From JAWXBA01 sp048499805 (GTDB lineage Bacteria > Gemmatimonadota > Gemmatimonadetes > Gemmatimonadales > GWC2-71-9): a stretch of DNA of 64,000 bases. Shown here one piece after another: positions 25,814 to 35,855 of the stretch. The stretch spans positions 655,369 through 719,368 of the forward strand of contig JASNZF010000002.1 in assembly GCA_048499805.1 (NCBI GenBank), given 5' to 3'. How positions within the stretch are numbered: position 1 is the stretch's first letter; each line of letters opens with the position of its first letter. The translations under genes were made by a program, and so were the position numbers. The notes beneath the pieces are model-generated. The model had not been told where the DNA came from. It did no database searches and was given only the letters and a program-made list of their open reading frames with translations.

Positions 25814-28598
25814 GTGGTCAAGACGAAAGTGCAGGATCTCGCGGATGAATTCGGGGTTGCCCCGGACCAGGTCCTGGGCATGCTTCGCGACATGGGCGTC
25901 CGCGCTCGTGCCGCCGGCTCCGCCCTGACCGACGACACCGTCGCCGCCGCGCGCGTTCGCTGGGAACGCGACAAGCGCAAGAAGCAGGACGAGGCGCCCG
26001 CCAAGAAGACCCGGCGCAAGGCCACCACGAAGAAGGCCGCCGAGGCCGAGGCCGAGGCCCCGGTCGAGGTCAAGCCCGTCAAGCGTCGCCGGACCGCCGC
26101 CGAGGTCGCCGAGGTGGAGGCCCAGGCCGAGGCCGAGCGGGCCGAGGAGGCCGCCCGCGAACTGGAACGGGCCCGGACCCTCCAGGAGAACGAGCCGAAG
26201 GCGCCGGCCCTGTCCCTCGAGGAACGGGCCAAGGCGCTGTTCAAGGACCTGCCTCCGGCTGAGCCGGAAGCCGCTCCCGCGGCCCCGGCCCCCGAGCCAC
26301 CGGCGGCGGACGCCCCGGCCCCCGAGGCCAGTGCCCCGGTGGCCCCGCCCGCCCCGACGCCGGCTCCCCCGGCCCCGGCGACCCCGGTCGCCCCGGCGGC
26401 CCCCCCGGCATCGGCACCGCGCAAGCCGTTCATCCCGCCCCGGGTGCCGCGTCCGGCACCGGGTTCGGGGGGGCAACGGCCCCGTCCGGTGTTCAGCAGC
26501 AGCAGCCCGGGTGGCCAGCCCGCCCGGGGGCCCGGTGGCGGCGGCCGCCCCGGCGGCCCGCCGCGCAGCGGTGGCCCGCCGCCCGGCGCCGGCAGCCGGT
26601 GGCCCGCCCGCCCACCTTCGGTCCTGACGCCCAGAAGGGCGGGGCCGGAAGCGCGGCAAGAAGGGGAAGAAGAGCTTCGTGGACCAGGAAGCGGTGCAGC
26701 AGAACATCCTCAAGACGCTGCAGGGGATGAAGGGTGGCAGCAGCCGGCGGCGCCGGACCGACGAGCCGAGCTATCGGGACCTGCTCGCCTCCCGGGATGC
26801 CGAGGCCGCGGCGCTGGAGAAGACCCGGATCCGGGTCAACGAGTTCATCTCCGTCTCGGAGCTGGCGGAGACGATGAAGATCCCGTCCACCCAGATCGTC
26901 CAGTTCGCGTTCAAGGAACTGGGCCTGATGGTGACGGTGAACCAGCGGCTGGACTTCGACCAGATCGAGCTGATCGCGTCGCAGTTCGGCTTCGAGGCGG
27001 TGCGCGAGGACGAGTACCAGGCCGAGGCGCCGGTCCCGACCGACGAGGCCGAGGACCTCGAGCCCCGTCCGCCGGTGGTGACGATCATGGGTCACGTCGA
27101 CCACGGCAAGACGTCGCTGCTGGACTACATCCGCAAGGCGAACATCGTGGCGGGCGAGGCGGGTGGCATCACCCAGCACATCGGCGCCTACCATGTCGAG
27201 CTGCCGAACGGCAAGACCATCACCTTCCTCGACACTCCGGGCCACGAGGCGTTCACCGCCATGCGGGCCCGGGGCGCGCAGATCACCGACATCGTGGTGC
27301 TGGTGATCGCGGCCGACGACCAGGTGATGCCCCAGACGGTCGAGGCGATCAGCCATGCCAAGAACGCCGGCGTGCCGATGATCGTGGCGATCAACAAGGT
27401 CGACCTCCCGTCCGCCAACGTCGCCAAGGTGAAGCAGGACCTGCTCCAGCACAGCGTGGTGCTGGAGGAGTTCGGCGGCAACGTGCTGCACGCCGAGATC
27501 AGCGCCAAGAAGGGGACCGGCATCGACGGCCTCCTGGAGCAGGTGCTGCTGCAGGCCGAGATCCTGGACCTCAAGGCCAACCCGAATGCCACGGCGTCCG
27601 GCACCGTCCTCGAGGCCACCCTCGACCCCGGCAAGGGACCGCTCGCCACCATCCTGGTGCAGCGCGGCAGCCTGCGGGTGGGCGAGGACTTCATCTGCGG
27701 CAAGTTCTCCGGCCGGGTCCGGGCCCTCTTCGACGAGCGCGGCAAGACCGTCGAATCGGTCGGGCCCTCGGAGCCGGTGCAGATCCTCGGGTTCGAGGGC
27801 GTGCCCTCGGCCGGCGACTCCTTCCTGGTCGTGGCGGATGCCGTCGAGGCCCGTGACATCGCCCAGAAGCGGCAGCGGCTCGAGCGCGAGGCGCAGAACC
27901 GCCGCAGTCAGCGTGGCGGCACCCTCGAGGACTTCAGCCGGGCCCTCAAGCACGGCGAGGTCACCGCGCTCCGGCTCATCATCAAGGCCGACCAGGGCGG
28001 CCCGGCGGAAGCGCTCGCCGACGCCCTCGCCCAGCTCTCGACCGGCGAGGTGCGGGTCGACGTGGTCCACCGTGGCGTCGGCGCAATCACCGAGAGCGAC
28101 ATCCTCCTGGCCAAGGCCTCCGGGGCGATCGTCCTCGGCTTCCACGTCCGTCCCGACGCCAATGCGCGCGGGGCCGCCGAGCGGGAGCAGGTGGACGTCC
28201 GCACCTACCGGATCATCTACGAGGCGGTCGAGGACGTCCGCAAGGCGCTCGAGGGGCTCCTCAAGCCGGAGGAGAAGGAGATCGTGCTGGGCGAGGCGGT
28301 CGTCCTCGAGGTGTTCAAGGTCAGCAAGGTCGGCACGATTGCCGGCTGCCGTGTCGAGACCGGTTCCATCGTCCGGAGCGCCGCGGTGCGGGTGGTCCGG
28401 GACGGCAAGCTGGTCTACACCGGCAACATCAGCAGCCTCAAGCGGTTCAAGGACGACGTGAAGGAGGTCCAGAACGGGCTCGAGTGCGGCATCGGCGTCG
28501 AGAACTTCAACGACGTCAAGGTCGGCGACCGGATCGAGGCGTTCCGGACCGAGGAAGTGAAGCGGACGCTGGGCGACAGCGCCGCTGCGGACGCCTGA
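25814..28598 (+). CDS. infB: Translation initiation factor IF-2, with two apparent frameshifts
   Basis: Starts at GTG 25814 (GGAGG at 25804-25808) with the IF2_N domain, then a Lys/Glu-rich and Pro/Ala/Gly-rich linker. The G domain has GHVDHGKTS, DTPGHEAF and NKVD; domains II-IV follow to the stop at 28598. The frame is broken twice in the GC-rich linker: once near 26573-26610 and once near 26637-26645. A middle piece reads TFGPDAQKGG and the last piece RKRGKKGKKSFVDQEAV. Both breaks behave as single missing bases; adding two bases gives 928 residues. GTG 26679 (AGGGGA upstream) is a possible internal start, as for IF2-beta. Most likely sequencing indels in an essential gene. Confidence 0.9.
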
Positions 28599-28611
28599 TG
28601 CGGGGACGGGG

Positions 28612-28974
28612 ATGAAGGCCGGTTCGCACCGCCCGCACCAGGTCGCCGAGACGGTCCGCCACGTTTTGGCGGAGGCGCTCGTGCGCGAGGTGCGCGATCC
28701 CCGGGTCGGCATGGTGACGCTGACCGAGGTGACGGTCACCGGCGACCTGGGCCATGCCAAGATCAAGTTCGTCGCCGGCGGGGAGGCCGAGGCCAGCGAG
28801 ACGGCGCTCGAGGGGCTCCGCAGCGCCGCGGGGTTCCTGCGGACCAAGGTGGCCAGGGCGCTGGGGACCCGGGTGGTGCCGGAACTGCACTTCGAGGTGG
28901 ACCGGGGCCGGGAGCACGCCGCCCGGATCAACGAGGTGCTGGCGTCGCTGCAGCGCGAGGAGTCGGGCGACTGA
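28612..28974 (+). CDS. rbfA: 30S ribosome-binding factor A
   Basis: 120 residues, full length. KH-like fold with the family features: HQVAETVRHVLAEALVREVRDPRVG at the N-terminus, VTVTGDLGHAKIKF in the middle, and LHFEVDRGREHAARINEVL at the end. Assists 16S rRNA 5' end maturation and cold adaptation. It lies 13 bases after infB in the conserved infB-rbfA-truB order. Confidence 0.93.
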   Translation: MKAGSHRPHQVAETVRHVLAEALVREVRDPRVGMVTLTEVTVTGDLGHAKIKFVAGGEAEASETALEGLRSAAGFLRTKVARALGTRVVPELHFEVDRGREHAARINEVLASLQREESGD

Positions 28975-28988
28975 TCGGCGGCATCCTG

Positions 28989-29822
28989 GTGGACAAGCCC
29001 GCGGGGCCGACGTCGCATGATGTGGTGGCCCGGGTGCGCCGGGTCCTGAAGACCCGTGCGGTGGGGCACACCGGCACGCTGGACCCCTTCGCCACCGGGT
29101 TGCTCCTGGTGCTGGTGGGCCCGGCCACCCGGCTGGCACGCTTCATTGAGGGGCAGGACAAGCAGTACCACGCGGTGGCCCAACTGGGGGTCGCGACCGA
29201 CACCGAGGACGCCACCGGGACGGTGACCGCCGTGGTGACCCCGGCTGCCTGGCCCGACCGGCCGCAGGTGGAACGGGCCATGGCCGGCCTGCTGGGCGAG
29301 CAGGCCCAGGTGCCCCCGGCCTTCTCGGCGAAGCGGATCGGGGGCACCCGGAGCTACCGGATGGCACGGGAGGGGAGACCGGTGACGCCGGCGGCGGTTC
29401 CGGTAACGGTCCGGGAGTTCGAGTGCCTGGACTGGACACCTCCCGTACTCGAGTTCCGTACGGTGGTCAGCGCGGGGACCTACGTGCGGTCGCTGGCCCG
29501 GGACCTGGGGAATGCGTTGGGGCTCGGGGGGCACTTGACCGCCCTGCGGCGCGAGGCGATCGGCTCCTGGCGCGTGGACGACGCGGTCGCGCTGGAGGCC
29601 CTGGACGCGCAGACGCCGTTGATCCCCCCTGCGGAGCTGCTGCGGGAGTTGCCCGCGGTGGCGCTGAGCGGGGAGGAGGTGCGGGACGTCTCGCACGGGC
29701 GGCGGGTGCGACGGCAGGGGACCATCGGCCAAGCGCGGCTCCTGGACGGGGCCCGGCTGGCCGCAGTGGCCGAGGCGACCCCGGAGGGCTGGCACCCGAT
29801 GGTGGTGCTGGAGGGCGCGTGA
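28989..29822 (+). CDS. truB: tRNA pseudouridine(55) synthase TruB
   Basis: 277 residues as marked. Catalytic Asp is in GHTGTLDPFATG (Asp32 from this start), with the N-terminal VDKPAGPTSHD box; it makes pseudouridine 55 in the tRNA T-loop. The start is uncertain: relatives have a few residues before VDKP (here LIGGIL, back to CTG 28971), but no ATG, GTG or TTG lies between the rbfA stop and GTG 28989. Either GTG 28989 or the rare CTG 28971 is used. Confidence 0.9.
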   Translation: MDKPAGPTSHDVVARVRRVLKTRAVGHTGTLDPFATGLLLVLVGPATRLARFIEGQDKQYHAVAQLGVATDTEDATGTVTAVVTPAAWPDRPQVERAMAGLLGEQAQVPPAFSAKRIGGTRSYRMAREGRPVTPAAVPVTVREFECLDWTPPVLEFRTVVSAGTYVRSLARDLGNALGLGGHLTALRREAIGSWRVDDAVALEALDAQTPLIPPAELLRELPAVALSGEEVRDVSHGRRVRRQGTIGQARLLDGARLAAVAEATPEGWHPMVVLEGA

Positions 29823-30760
29823 GCGCGACACTCCCCCGCCTGGAACGCGGCGCCGTCGTGACGGTCGGGTCGTTCGACGGGATCCACCTGGGGCACCGGG
29901 CGGTGCTCGAGACGGTGATCTCCCGGGCCCGCTCCGAGGGGCGCGCGGCGGTGGCGGTGACCTTCGAGCCGCATCCCGCCGAGGTGCTGCGGCCCGCCCA
30001 GGCCCCGCGGCGGCTGACGGTGGGTGCGGAGCGGCAGGAGCTGCTGGCGCAGTCGGGACTGGACTATGCGCTGTTCCTCCGGTTTGACCACGCCATGGCC
30101 CGCTGGACGCCGGAGGAGTTTGTCCGCCGGGTGGTGGTGGAGCGATGCCAGTGCCGGCTCCTGGTGATCGGGCCCGATCACCACTTCGGGCGGGACCGCG
30201 AGGGGGGCGAGGCGCTGCTTCGCGAACTTGGCGGCGCGCTGGGGTTCGAGGTGGTGGTCGTGCCGCCGGTCGAGACGGATGGAGCGGTCGTCTCGAGCAC
30301 CCGGATCCGGGGCCTGCTCGCCTCGGGAGACCTCGACGGCGCGGCGCGCTGCCTGGGCCGGCCGTACGCGGTCAGTGGCGTGGTCGAGCGCGGGGCGGCA
30401 CGCGGCCGGGTGCTCGGGGTGCCGACTGCCAACCTGACCGCCCCGGCGGGCAAGCAGCTGCCGCCCGACGGGGTCTATGCGGTCCGGGTGGAGTGGGGTG
30501 GGGGCGTGGCGGAGGGAATGCTCAACCAGGGCGCGCGGCCGACGTTCGGCGACGGGCGGCGGATGCTGGAGGCGCACCTGTTCGATTTCGCCGGGGATCT
30601 TTACGGCCGGACGCTGCGGATCACCTGGGTGCGGCAGTTGCGGGACGTGCGCAAGTTCGATTCGATGGTGGCGCTCCAGGCCCAACTGGAGCGCGACCAG
30701 CAGGCGGCCCGGATGGCGCTGGCTGCGGCATCCGCCGCGAGGGACCATAACCGCGTGTGA
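29819..30760 (+). CDS. ribF: Bifunctional riboflavin kinase/FAD synthetase
   Basis: 313 residues from GTG 29819, overlapping truB. The N-terminal FMN adenylyltransferase domain has VGSFDGIHLGHRA, VTFEPHPAEVLRP and VSSTRIRGLL; the C-terminal riboflavin kinase domain has GRVLGVPTANLT (around 200) and VRQLRDVRKFDS. It converts riboflavin to FMN and FAD. Standard neighbour of truB. Confidence 0.95.
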   Translation: MSATLPRLERGAVVTVGSFDGIHLGHRAVLETVISRARSEGRAAVAVTFEPHPAEVLRPAQAPRRLTVGAERQELLAQSGLDYALFLRFDHAMARWTPEEFVRRVVVERCQCRLLVIGPDHHFGRDREGGEALLRELGGALGFEVVVVPPVETDGAVVSSTRIRGLLASGDLDGAARCLGRPYAVSGVVERGAARGRVLGVPTANLTAPAGKQLPPDGVYAVRVEWGGGVAEGMLNQGARPTFGDGRRMLEAHLFDFAGDLYGRTLRITWVRQLRDVRKFDSMVALQAQLERDQQAARMALAAASAARDHNRV

Positions 30761-30786
30761 CCCACGCCCGACCTTCGACTGAGACG

Positions 30787-32427
30787 ATGTCCAAGAGTAC
30801 CAGAAACCGACTGCTCATCATCGCCGGAATGATCGCCCTGGCGGTCTTCTACCTCTTTCCCCGCACCGTGACGATCCGGGAGCGCGGGCCGGACGGCGCG
30901 ATGTCCGACGTCCAGGTCAAGCGGGTCCCGCTGAAGCTGGGCCTGGACCTCCAGGGCGGCATGCACCTCGGCCTCGAGCTGGACCAGTCAGTAAAGGTCT
31001 CGGCCGACCCCGCCAACGACATCCAGCTGGCGCTGACGGTGCTGCGGAAGCGGACCAATGAGTTCGGCGTGGCCGAGCCGCTGGTCCAGCAGCAGGGCGC
31101 CGACCGGATCGTGGTCGAGCTGGCGGGGATCTCGGATCCGGCGCGGGCCAAGGGGATCGTCCAGAAGGCGGCGTTCCTCGAGTTCAAGATCACCGACAAG
31201 ACCAACTCGCTGGAGCGGGCCCTCCCCGCGATGGACCGGGCGCTGGCCCAACTCGGGATCACCGCGGCGGCCGGCAGCCAGCCGTCGGCCAGCAGCGCGG
31301 TCCAGCAGCTGCTCGGCGCCGACAGCACGGCGGCCGTCGACTCGACCGCCCCCGTGGTGGGCGGCGTCCTCAGCAGCCTGATCCAGCCGGCCACCATTGC
31401 CGGCGGCGGCGCCCCGGGCGAGTACATGATTCCCGAGACGGCCTTCGTCCGGGTCGACTCGCTGCTGCGGATCCCGGAAGTGGCGCGGCTGGTGCCGCGC
31501 GGGTACGAGATCAAGTTCGCCCATGCCCCCACCAGCGTGGGGGTGGATTCCTACCGGTTCATGTACGTCGTGGAGGACCGGCCGATCATCACCGGCTCGG
31601 CGCTGACGGACGCCTCGGCGCAGCTCGACCCGATGACCCAGGGCGCGATCGTGGTCTTCGAGCTCGACCGCGCGGGCGGACGCCGTTTTGGCACCGAGAC
31701 CCAGCGTCACGTCGGCGACTTCATGGCGATCCTGCTGGACGACCGCGTCCAGGGGCGCCCGCCGGTGATCCAGAGCCGGATCGACCGGCGCGGCCAGATC
31801 ACCCTCGGCAACCGGAGCCTCCAGGAGGCCCAGGACCTGGCCCTGACCCTCAAGGCCGGCGCCCTGCCGATCCCGCTGCGGATCGTGGAGGAGCGCCAGG
31901 TCGGGCCGAGCCTCGGGGCCGACGCGATCCGGGCGGGGTACATCGCCGCCGTGGTGGGCACCCTCTTCGTGATCGCAATCATGGTCGGCTACTACCGCAT
32001 CTCCGGGTTGCTGGCCGTCCTGGCGCTGTTCCTGTACATGCTCTTCTCGCTGGGCGGCCTGGCAGCCCTGGATGCCACCCTGACGCTGCCCGGGCTGGCG
32101 GGGCTGGTGCTCTCGATCGGCATTGCGGTGGACGCCAACGTGCTGATCTTCGAGCGGATCCGCGAGGAACTGGCGCTCGGCAAGACGGTGCGCCTGGCGG
32201 TGGACGAGGGCTTCCGCCACGCGATGAGCGCGATCGTCGACTCGAACGTGACCACCGCGATCACCGGCCTCTTCCTGTACCAGTTCGGCACCGGCCCGGT
32301 GCAGGGCTTCGCGGTGACGCTGATCCTGGGCATCGCGGCCTCGATGATCACCGCCATCTTCGTCACTCGCACCTTCTTCCTCGTGTGGCTCGAGCGCAAG
32401 CCGACCATGCAGACGCTGAGCATCTGA
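30787..32427 (+). CDS. secD: Protein translocase subunit SecD
   Basis: 546 residues from ATG 30787; an upstream GTG at 30757 that overlaps the ribF stop would add 10 residues. One N-terminal membrane helix, a large periplasmic P1 domain starting LKLGLDLQGGMHLGLELD, and five C-terminal helices with the family signature AVDANVLIFERIREEL and FVTRTFF near the end. It uses the proton gradient to help pull exported proteins through SecYEG. The P1 region holds a variable Ser/Ala-rich insertion (about 155-185). Confidence 0.94.
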   Translation: MSKSTRNRLLIIAGMIALAVFYLFPRTVTIRERGPDGAMSDVQVKRVPLKLGLDLQGGMHLGLELDQSVKVSADPANDIQLALTVLRKRTNEFGVAEPLVQQQGADRIVVELAGISDPARAKGIVQKAAFLEFKITDKTNSLERALPAMDRALAQLGITAAAGSQPSASSAVQQLLGADSTAAVDSTAPVVGGVLSSLIQPATIAGGGAPGEYMIPETAFVRVDSLLRIPEVARLVPRGYEIKFAHAPTSVGVDSYRFMYVVEDRPIITGSALTDASAQLDPMTQGAIVVFELDRAGGRRFGTETQRHVGDFMAILLDDRVQGRPPVIQSRIDRRGQITLGNRSLQEAQDLALTLKAGALPIPLRIVEERQVGPSLGADAIRAGYIAAVVGTLFVIAIMVGYYRISGLLAVLALFLYMLFSLGGLAALDATLTLPGLAGLVLSIGIAVDANVLIFERIREELALGKTVRLAVDEGFRHAMSAIVDSNVTTAITGLFLYQFGTGPVQGFAVTLILGIAASMITAIFVTRTFFLVWLERKPTMQTLSI

Positions 32428-32429
32428 CC

Positions 32430-33386
32430 ATGCGCTTCTTTGTCAACGCGAAGTTCGACTTCATCGGCCAGCGGCGCCCCGCCTACATCGGCACCGCGAT
32501 CTTCATGGCCCTGGGGCTGGTGATCACCCTGGTCCGCGGGCTCAACTACAGCGTCGAGTTCACCGGCGGCACGCTGATGCAGATCCAGAGCCAGTCGGCC
32601 GTGGACGTCGGGGCGGTCCGCGAGGGCCTCTCGAGCCGGGGGATCACCGGCGCCGAGATCCAGACCTTTGGCAACGCGCAGGAACTGGTGATCCGGGCCC
32701 GAGTGACGGTGGAGGGCACCGACGCCGACAACACCCAGATCACCCGTGCGGCGGTGGCGGAGGCGCTCGACCAGGTGCTGGGTGCGGGCAGCTACGAGGT
32801 CGTCCGCACCGAGGCGGTCGGTCCGAAGGTCGGCGGGGAGCTTCGAACCCAGGCCTTCTTCGCGATCATCCTGTCGTTCCTGGCGGTGCTCGCCTACCTG
32901 GCGTACCGCTTCGAGTGGCGGTTTGGCGTCGCCGCCGTGGCCGCGACGGCCCACGACGTGATCGCCACCCTGCTCTTCATCGGGATCATGCGGCTCGAGA
33001 TCAGCCTGTTCGTGGTGGCCGGCATCCTCTCGGTGCTCGGATACTCGCTCAACGACACGATCGTCATCTTCGACCGGATCCGCGAGAACCTGCACAGCAG
33101 CCGGCGCGACGACTTCGTCTCGATCCTCAACCGGTCGATCAACGAGACCCTGCCGCGCACCATCCTCACCGGCGGCACCTCGATCGGGACCCTGTTGGCG
33201 CTGGCGCTGATCGGCGGCGAGGTCATCCGGCCCTTCGCGCTGGTGATGCTGTTCGGCGTGGTGGTCGGCACCTTCTCGTCGATCTTCATCGCCTCGCCGG
33301 TGCTGCTGGAGGTCGAGAACAAGTGGCCGGGCGCCGATGCCAAGGGCGTCCCGGTGGTGAAGCGGAAGCCCCAGACGGCCTCCTGA
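32430..33386 (+). CDS. secF: Protein translocase subunit SecF
   Basis: 318 residues, ATG 32430 just two bases after the secD stop. Six membrane helices; the family motif GLNYSVEFTGGTL in the first periplasmic segment and LSVLGYSLNDTIVIFDRIREN in helix 4-5. Partner of SecD. Confidence 0.95.
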   Translation: MRFFVNAKFDFIGQRRPAYIGTAIFMALGLVITLVRGLNYSVEFTGGTLMQIQSQSAVDVGAVREGLSSRGITGAEIQTFGNAQELVIRARVTVEGTDADNTQITRAAVAEALDQVLGAGSYEVVRTEAVGPKVGGELRTQAFFAIILSFLAVLAYLAYRFEWRFGVAAVAATAHDVIATLLFIGIMRLEISLFVVAGILSVLGYSLNDTIVIFDRIRENLHSSRRDDFVSILNRSINETLPRTILTGGTSIGTLLALALIGGEVIRPFALVMLFGVVVGTFSSIFIASPVLLEVENKWPGADAKGVPVVKRKPQTAS

Positions 33387-33393
33387 GCCACCG

Positions 33394-34176
33394 GTGCTGG
33401 TGGACACCCACTGCCACCTGGGCGACCCGGCCTACGCCGGGGACCTCGGGGCGGTGCTGGCCCGGGCACGGGAGGCGGGAGTGGGGCACATCATCGCCAT
33501 CGGCGAGGATCCCGCCGCGGCGGGTCGCGCCCTCGCGCTGACCCGCGCCCATCCCGGGCTCTCCGCCACCGCGGGCGTCCATCCGCACGTGGCGACCAGC
33601 TGGACCGCGGATTCCCCGGCCTGGCTCGTGGAGGCGCTGGCCGCACCGGAAGTCGTGGCTGCCGGGGAGATGGGCCTCGACTACCACTACGACCACTCGC
33701 CGCGTGCGGTCCAGCGGGCGGTGTTCGACGAGCAACTCGGCGTGGCGGCCGCCGCCGGCAAGACGGCGGTCATCCACGCCCGTGAGGCCGATGCCGACGT
33801 CGCCGCGATCCTCGAGAACCACCCCACCGCCACCGCCATCCTGCACAGCTTCAGCAGCGGCCCGCTGCTGCTCGATGCCGGGGTGGCGCTGGGGCATTAC
33901 GTTTCCTGCTCCGGGATGATCACCTTCCGTTCCTGGGCCGCGGATGACCTGATCCGCCGGGTACCCCAGGATCGCCTGCTCCTCGAGACCGATGGGCCCT
34001 ACCTGGCCCCCGTGCCGCACCGCGGCAAGCGGAACGAGCCGGCCTTCGTCCGGCAGGTGGCGGCCCGGCTCGCCACGGTGCTCGGGATGGATCTCGATGC
34101 CTGTATCGCCCTGACGACGGCCAATGCCGTGCGCTGTCTTGGACCCCGCCTGACTCTCAACGAGGAGCCGACGTGA
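33394..34176 (+). CDS. tatD: TatD-family metal-dependent hydrolase
   Basis: 260 residues from GTG 33394. TIM-barrel hydrolase with metal ligands DTHCHL (residues 4-9), GEMGLDYHYD (about 92-101), VIHAREAD, HSFS, and the signature ETDGPYLAPVPHRGKRNEP. Family members act as 3'-5' DNA exonucleases or aminoacyl-tRNA/peptide deacylases in the cytoplasm. Its stop overlaps the fhs GTG. Confidence 0.9.
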   Translation: MLVDTHCHLGDPAYAGDLGAVLARAREAGVGHIIAIGEDPAAAGRALALTRAHPGLSATAGVHPHVATSWTADSPAWLVEALAAPEVVAAGEMGLDYHYDHSPRAVQRAVFDEQLGVAAAAGKTAVIHAREADADVAAILENHPTATAILHSFSSGPLLLDAGVALGHYVSCSGMITFRSWAADDLIRRVPQDRLLLETDGPYLAPVPHRGKRNEPAFVRQVAARLATVLGMDLDACIALTTANAVRCLGPRLTLNEEPT

Positions 34177-35846
34177 CTGCCGTCCCGACCGACATTGCCA
34201 TTGCCCAGGCTGCCAAGCCCCGCCCCATTGCCGATGTGGCCGCCGACCTGGGGCTCGGCCCCGACGACCTGATCCCCTACGGGAAGTACAAGGCGAAGAT
34301 CAGCGCCGAGGCGATCACGGCCCGCGAGCCCAAGGGGCGGCTGGTGCTGGTCAGCGGGATCTCGCCCACTCCCGCCGGGGAGGGGAAGAGCACCGTCACC
34401 GTCGGCCTGACCCAGGCCCTCCGACGGCTCGGAAAGGACGCCATCGTCTGCATCCGCGAGCCCTCGCTCGGCCCGGTCTTCGGCGTCAAGGGTGGCGCCG
34501 CCGGTGGTGGCTACGCCCAGGTCATCCCGATGGACGAGATCAACCTGCACTTCACCGGGGACTTCCACGCCATCACCTCGGCGCACAACCTCCTCAGCGC
34601 CATGCTCGACAACCACATCCACCACGGCAACGCGCTGGGGATCGACAGCCGCCGGATCACCTGGCCGCGCACCATGGACATGAACGACCGGGCACTGCGG
34701 AGCATGGTGGTCGGCCTGGGCGGGCTCAACGGTGGCCCCACCCGGGAAGATCGCTTCGTCATCGTGCCCGGCAGCGAGATCATGGCGATCCTCTGCCTCG
34801 CGACCGATCTCCAGGACCTCGAGGCCCGGATCAGCCGGATCATCGTCGGGCTGACCCGGGACCGGAAGCCGGTCACTGCCGGCGACCTGAAGGCCAGCGG
34901 CGCCATGACGCTGCTCCTCAAGGACGCGATCCTCCCCAACCTGGTCCAGACGCTCGAGGGCGGTCCCGCCCTGGTCCACGGTGGGCCGTTCGGCAACATC
35001 GCCCACGGTTGCAACACGATCGTGGCGACCAGGCTGGGTCTCTCGCTGGCCGACATCGTGATGACCGAGGCCGGCTTCGGCGCCGACCTCGGCGCCGAGA
35101 AGTTCCTGAACATCAAGTGCCGCGCGGCGGGGCTCAACCCGGAGGCGGTGGTGATCGTGGCCACGATCCGGGCCCTCAAGATGCACGGCGGCGTCAAGAA
35201 GGACGCGCTGGGCACCCCCGACGTGGCGGCGCTCGAGCGGGGGATGGTGAACCTGGAGGCCCACGTCCGGAACCTGCAGAAGTTCGGCCTGCCGGTGGTG
35301 GTGGCGGTCAACCGGTTCATCACCGACAGTCAGGAGGAGATCGACACCATTCTCACCCACGCCGGCCAGTGGGGCGTCCGCGCCGCCATGTCCGACGTGT
35401 GGGCCAAGGGCGGCGAGGGCGGCGAGGCGGTGGCGAAGGAGCTCCTGGCCGTCCTCGACGAGGGGAAGGCGTCCTACCGCCCCCTCTACGACGCCACCCT
35501 GCCGATCAAGGCGAAGATCGAGGCGGTCGCCAGGGGGATCTACGGCGCCGACGGGGTGGACTATTCCGCCGCCGCCGAGCGGGCCATCAAGCAGTGCGAG
35601 GCGATGGGGATGGCCGAGACCCCGGTCTGCATGGCGAAGACGCAGTACTCCTTCTCCGACGACCCGACCAAGCTGGGCCGGCCCTCCGGGTTCCGCATCA
35701 CGGTGCGGGATGTGTACGCCTCGGCCGGGGCGGGGTTCGTGGTGGCGCTTGCGGGGGAGATCATGACCATGCCGGGCCTGTCCAAGACGCCGGCGGCCGA
35801 ATCCATCCGGGTCCTCGCGGATGGCACGATCGAGGGACTCTTCTAG
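34173..35846 (+). CDS. fhs: Formate--tetrahydrofolate ligase
   Basis: 557 residues, full length. P-loop PTPAGEGKSTVTVGL near residue 67 and the family segments VFGVKGGAAGGGYAQVIPMD, NLHFTGDFHAI, HGGPFGNIAHGCN and PVVVAVNRF. It makes 10-formyl-THF from formate and ATP for purines and initiator fMet-tRNA. It starts at GTG 34173 and overlaps tatD. ridA follows closely. Confidence 0.95.
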   Translation: MTAVPTDIAIAQAAKPRPIADVAADLGLGPDDLIPYGKYKAKISAEAITAREPKGRLVLVSGISPTPAGEGKSTVTVGLTQALRRLGKDAIVCIREPSLGPVFGVKGGAAGGGYAQVIPMDEINLHFTGDFHAITSAHNLLSAMLDNHIHHGNALGIDSRRITWPRTMDMNDRALRSMVVGLGGLNGGPTREDRFVIVPGSEIMAILCLATDLQDLEARISRIIVGLTRDRKPVTAGDLKASGAMTLLLKDAILPNLVQTLEGGPALVHGGPFGNIAHGCNTIVATRLGLSLADIVMTEAGFGADLGAEKFLNIKCRAAGLNPEAVVIVATIRALKMHGGVKKDALGTPDVAALERGMVNLEAHVRNLQKFGLPVVVAVNRFITDSQEEIDTILTHAGQWGVRAAMSDVWAKGGEGGEAVAKELLAVLDEGKASYRPLYDATLPIKAKIEAVARGIYGADGVDYSAAAERAIKQCEAMGMAETPVCMAKTQYSFSDDPTKLGRPSGFRITVRDVYASAGAGFVVALAGEIMTMPGLSKTPAAESIRVLADGTIEGLF

Positions 35847-35855
35847 GGAGGTGTT

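Noticed and set aside
26331..26627. Independent small gene inside the infB linker
   Set aside because: It is an Arg/Pro/Ala-rich frame created by the GC-rich linker; no ribosome binding site or domain.
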